Assembly (NCBI GenBank): GCA_004555635.1
Contig: SFHN01000110.1
Coordinates: 1 to 6,671, forward strand
Direction: 5' to 3'
Length of the DNA: 6,671 bases
Origin: [Eubacterium] saphenum
Lineage (GTDB): Bacteria > Bacillota > Clostridia > Oscillospirales > Ruminococcaceae
The notes below the pieces were generated by a model. It was given only the letters and a program-made list of their open reading frames with translations, was not told the origin of the DNA and did not search any database. This document shows, piece by piece, positions 6,257-6,671 of this stretch. Position numbers and translations under genes: made by a program. Numbering within the stretch: position 1 is the first letter of the stretch; each line of letters begins with the position of its first letter.

Positions 6257-6671
6257 TCAGTTTGCAAGACCTGCTCTCTCGATACCTTCCGTAAAGTACT
6301 TCTGAAGGAAGATGTACATAATTACGATAGGCGCGATAGCGAGCAGACAGCCTGCTTCCATCCATACGACGAAGTCGCGTGCGTTTCCTACCTGACCTGT
6401 GAGCATCATAGAAATGAGGAACGAGATGTTCGCAATCTTCAGGGAGATTGTGTTCGGGTCCTTGAAGAACATCGAGGAAACGTAGTAGTCGTTCCAGTAC
6501 CATACGATAGAGAAGATAAATACCGTAAGGAACGAGCTTGCTGCGTTGGGAACCATTACGCTGACGAAGGTCTTGAACGGACCGCAGCCGTCAAGGTACG
6601 CATCCACCATTTCGTCCATGGCGTTGATGTCGTCCTGCCCGTCGCAGTCGATGGAGATGGTGATGTCGCAC
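6257..6671 (-). CDS. CUT1 (MalG-type) sugar ABC transporter permease, C-terminal part, with a foreign 5' end in the window
   Basis: From about residue D-G-C-G-P-F-K-T-F (about 6594 leftward) the product matches the end of an inner-membrane permease of a carbohydrate importer: the second half of the EAA loop that docks on the ATPase, a helix A-A-S-S-F-L-T-V-F-I-F, the W-Y-W-N-D-Y-Y motif, and a last helix ending Q-K-Y-F-x-E-G-I. Two helices and about 112 residues are present, so the first part of the gene is missing. The frame is open to the window edge, but the 28 or so residues upstream of the EAA region do not look like a permease (see the separate entry). The internal ATG at 6619 is not a credible true start, since it would leave a third of a protein. 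It is probably the last gene of a sugar-uptake operon; the substrate is unknown. Confidence 0.75.
   Translation of the reverse strand, partial: CDITISIDCDGQDDINAMDEMVDAYLDGCGPFKTFVSVMVPNAASSFLTVFIFSIVWYWNDYYVSSMFFKDPNTISLKIANISFLISMMLTGQVGNARDFVVWMEAGCLLAIAPIVIMYIFLQKYFTEGIERAGLAN
6586..6671 (-). other. Fragment resembling a family-2 glycosyltransferase, fused in frame to the permease
   Basis: Read leftward, the last 86 bases encode C-D-I-T-I-S-I-D-C-D-G-Q-D-D-I-N followed by A-M-D-E-M-V-D-A-Y-L-D-G-C. This resembles the DxD / D-x-Q-D-D segment of GtrB/dolichol-phosphate-mannose-synthase-like family-2 glycosyltransferases, where it binds the nucleotide-sugar and metal, and lacks the two hydrophobic helices expected in a permease at this point. 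The change to permease sequence falls within the codons for Y-L-D-G-C-G (6583-6600), a string that fits both families. The match is from memory of the family, not from a search. Confidence 0.6.

Overview
The window reads as a low-complexity-free, roughly balanced-GC piece of an anaerobic Firmicute, most likely a gut-type member of the class Clostridia (Oscillospirales/Ruminococcaceae-like). The reasons are AGGAGG-like ribosome sites in front of most genes, a small free-standing rubredoxin, a HisJ-type (PHP) histidinol-phosphatase, and a Clostridia-style O-antigen-ligase-family protein with a large outer domain. The taxonomic call is inference from gene content, not from a marker gene.

Layout. 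Positions 46-5179 form a leftward (minus-strand) operon of four closely packed genes. In transcription order they are a polyprenyl-phosphate sugar-1-phosphate transferase (3755-5179), an O-antigen ligase/polymerase family membrane protein (1531-3762, overlapping the previous gene by 8 bases), a phosphatidylglycerophosphate synthase pgsA (839-1459) and a PHP-family histidinol-phosphatase (46-837, one base after the pgsA stop). A 244-base divergent region (5180-5423) separates this operon from a rightward 58-residue rubredoxin (5424-5600). The rubredoxin converges on a leftward rnhA (5751-6194) across a 10-bp perfect hairpin with a U-tract on the minus strand. Upstream of rnhA lies the 3' part of a CUT1 (MalG-type) sugar ABC permease (from 6257), ended by a strong hairpin terminator at 6218-6243.

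How the genes work together. The first two genes suggest the start and end of a lipid-linked surface polysaccharide pathway: priming of undecaprenyl phosphate, and polymerisation or transfer of the finished chain. The middle of the pathway (other glycosyltransferases, flippase) is absent here. pgsA supplies anionic membrane lipid and the phosphatase belongs to histidine synthesis, so the operon looks like envelope genes joined to housekeeping genes. rnhA and the rubredoxin are stand-alone housekeeping or redox genes.

The most notable points are: (1) the right end of the window, where the open frame changes abruptly from an ABC permease to a family-2 glycosyltransferase motif within a few shared codons, suggesting a chimeric junction; (2) a rubredoxin whose first metal-binding motif is C-x-C, not C-x2-C; (3) a ligase with an outer domain of about 150 residues and a charged cytosolic tail; (4) a terminator only 23 bases ahead of the rnhA start. 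I see no CRISPR array, tRNA, rRNA, insertion sequence or phage gene.
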